Part shown: positions 63,510 to 64,000 of the stretch, piece after piece
How the letters are laid out: the number at the start of each line of letters is the position of its first letter
How positions within the stretch are numbered: position 1 is the first letter of the stretch
Source of the DNA: Hyphomicrobiales bacterium
Lineage (GTDB): Bacteria > Pseudomonadota > Alphaproteobacteria > Rhizobiales > Rhizobiaceae
NCBI GenBank assembly: GCA_900469475.1
Contig: UBXG01000009.1
Span: 372,001-436,000 of the forward strand
Length of the DNA stretch: 64,000 bases
Reading direction: 5' to 3'
Position numbers and translations under genes: made by a program
Notes under the pieces: model-generated
What the model saw: the letters and a program-made list of their open reading frames with translations, nothing else
Told to the model about the DNA's origin: nothing
Databases searched by the model: none

Positions 63510-64000
63510 CTAGTGAAGTGTCGGATCGAGAACGTCGCGCAGATAATCGCCGATCAGGCTGATCGACAGCGACAGGATGAAGATCACGATGCCCGGCAAG
63601 ATCGCGATCCACCATTCTGTCATCACATAATCGCGGCCGGCGCCGACCATGCTGCCGAGGCTGACAAGCGGCGGCTGGATGCCGAGGCCGAGGAAGCTCA
63701 GCGCCGATTCCTGCAGCAGGATTTCCGGCAGGACGATCGTCAGATTGACGAGGACGACAGAGAGGATATTGGGCAGCACATGCAGGAAGGCGATGCGCGC
63801 TGTTCCTGCACCATTTCGCCTCAGCGCCGCGACATAGCCCCGCTCCAACTCCAGCCCTGCCATGGCCCGCACCAGCCGCGCGTAGCGCTCCCAGCCGTAG
63901 AGGCCGAGCAATGCCATGAACAGCCAGAGATTGTCGCCAAAGAAGGCGAGGACGGCGAGCGCAATGATGAGGAACGGCATCGACGCCTGGAAATCGACGG
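63510..64000 (-). CDS. DppC-type ABC transporter permease (partial, continues past right edge)
   Basis: The C-terminal 163 residues of a peptide/opine-type ABC permease. The visible part includes PFLIIALAVLAFFGDN, the cytoplasmic EAA loop GYVAALRRNGAGTARIAFLHVLPN, and the family ending ESALSFLGLGIQPPLVSLGSMVGAGRDYVMTEWWIAILPG. The Met at 63980 is internal (preceded by VDFQAS in frame), so the gene continues beyond 64000. It is translated just before the GDPD gene in the same direction. Confidence 0.92.
   Translation of the reverse strand, partial: VDFQASMPFLIIALAVLAFFGDNLWLFMALLGLYGWERYARLVRAMAGLELERGYVAALRRNGAGTARIAFLHVLPNILSVVLVNLTIVLPEILLQESALSFLGLGIQPPLVSLGSMVGAGRDYVMTEWWIAILPGIVIFILSLSISLIGDYLRDVLDPTLH

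Overview
The window is GC-rich, densely coded DNA with short intergenic gaps and many 4-base stop/start overlaps. It looks like a plant-associated alphaproteobacterium of the Rhizobium/Agrobacterium group. The reasons are the membrane-bound urate oxidase PuuD beside guaD and a gcl-hyi-glxR-glycerate kinase operon, the abundance of ABC importers and LysR/IclR/AraC regulators, a RIME-like intergenic palindrome, and a LuxR solo of the plant-responsive type. No rRNA, tRNA, insertion sequence, phage gene or CRISPR array was found. The species assignment is an inference.

Layout. 1-12.7 kb: purine catabolism (end of xdhB, xdhC, LysR, puuD, guaD), then an IclR regulator divergent from gcl-hyi-glxR-glycerate kinase. 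Together these take xanthine/guanine to urate and carry glyoxylate to glycerate; the allantoin steps between are not in the window. 13-24.5 kb: an MFS exporter with a C-terminal extra domain, an unknown membrane protein, an AraC regulator, an NmrA-like protein, and a two-component system divergent from an RND efflux pair. 24.9-27.7 kb: gamma-glutamyltransferase plus a cytosine-deaminase-like amidohydrolase with altered active-site positions. 27.8-35.7 kb: a LuxR solo between two proline iminopeptidases, followed by a peptide-type ABC importer. The LuxR protein has the Met/Trp ligand-pocket substitutions of plant-responsive solos, and a 20-bp lux-box-like palindrome lies in its promoter. 36.2-44.4 kb: one tightly packed operon encoding a stand-alone Rieske protein, a non-haem iron oxygenase subunit that lacks the Rieske cluster loops, a GST-like protein, a TRZ/ATZ-family purine-type deaminase, and a BMP/YufOPQ-type nucleoside ABC importer. 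This resembles the NdmC/NdmD/NdmE purine N-demethylase logic and is the best candidate for an undescribed system.

44.5-49.2 kb: a TauABC/SsuABC-type importer, a PrpF-family isomerase and its divergent LysR regulator. 49.4-58.9 kb: a stress and efflux region with GST, WrbA-like flavoprotein, DoxX-like protein and TetR; a DHA2 exporter with divergent TetR and two clear operators; an AraC regulator divergent from an MFS exporter; a LysR regulator divergent from an NmrA protein. 59.1-64 kb: a DUF4168 secreted protein with a strong terminator, kdgD and a uxuA-like gene for hexuronate/aldarate catabolism, a possible lipoprotein, and a GDPD gene behind a DppC-type permease that runs off the right edge.

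Functional themes are import of plant- or soil-derived organic nitrogen (purines, peptides), signal-dependent control, and export or detoxification. Start codons were chosen from ribosome-binding sites and family length. All functions are read from sequence motifs; no database search was possible.
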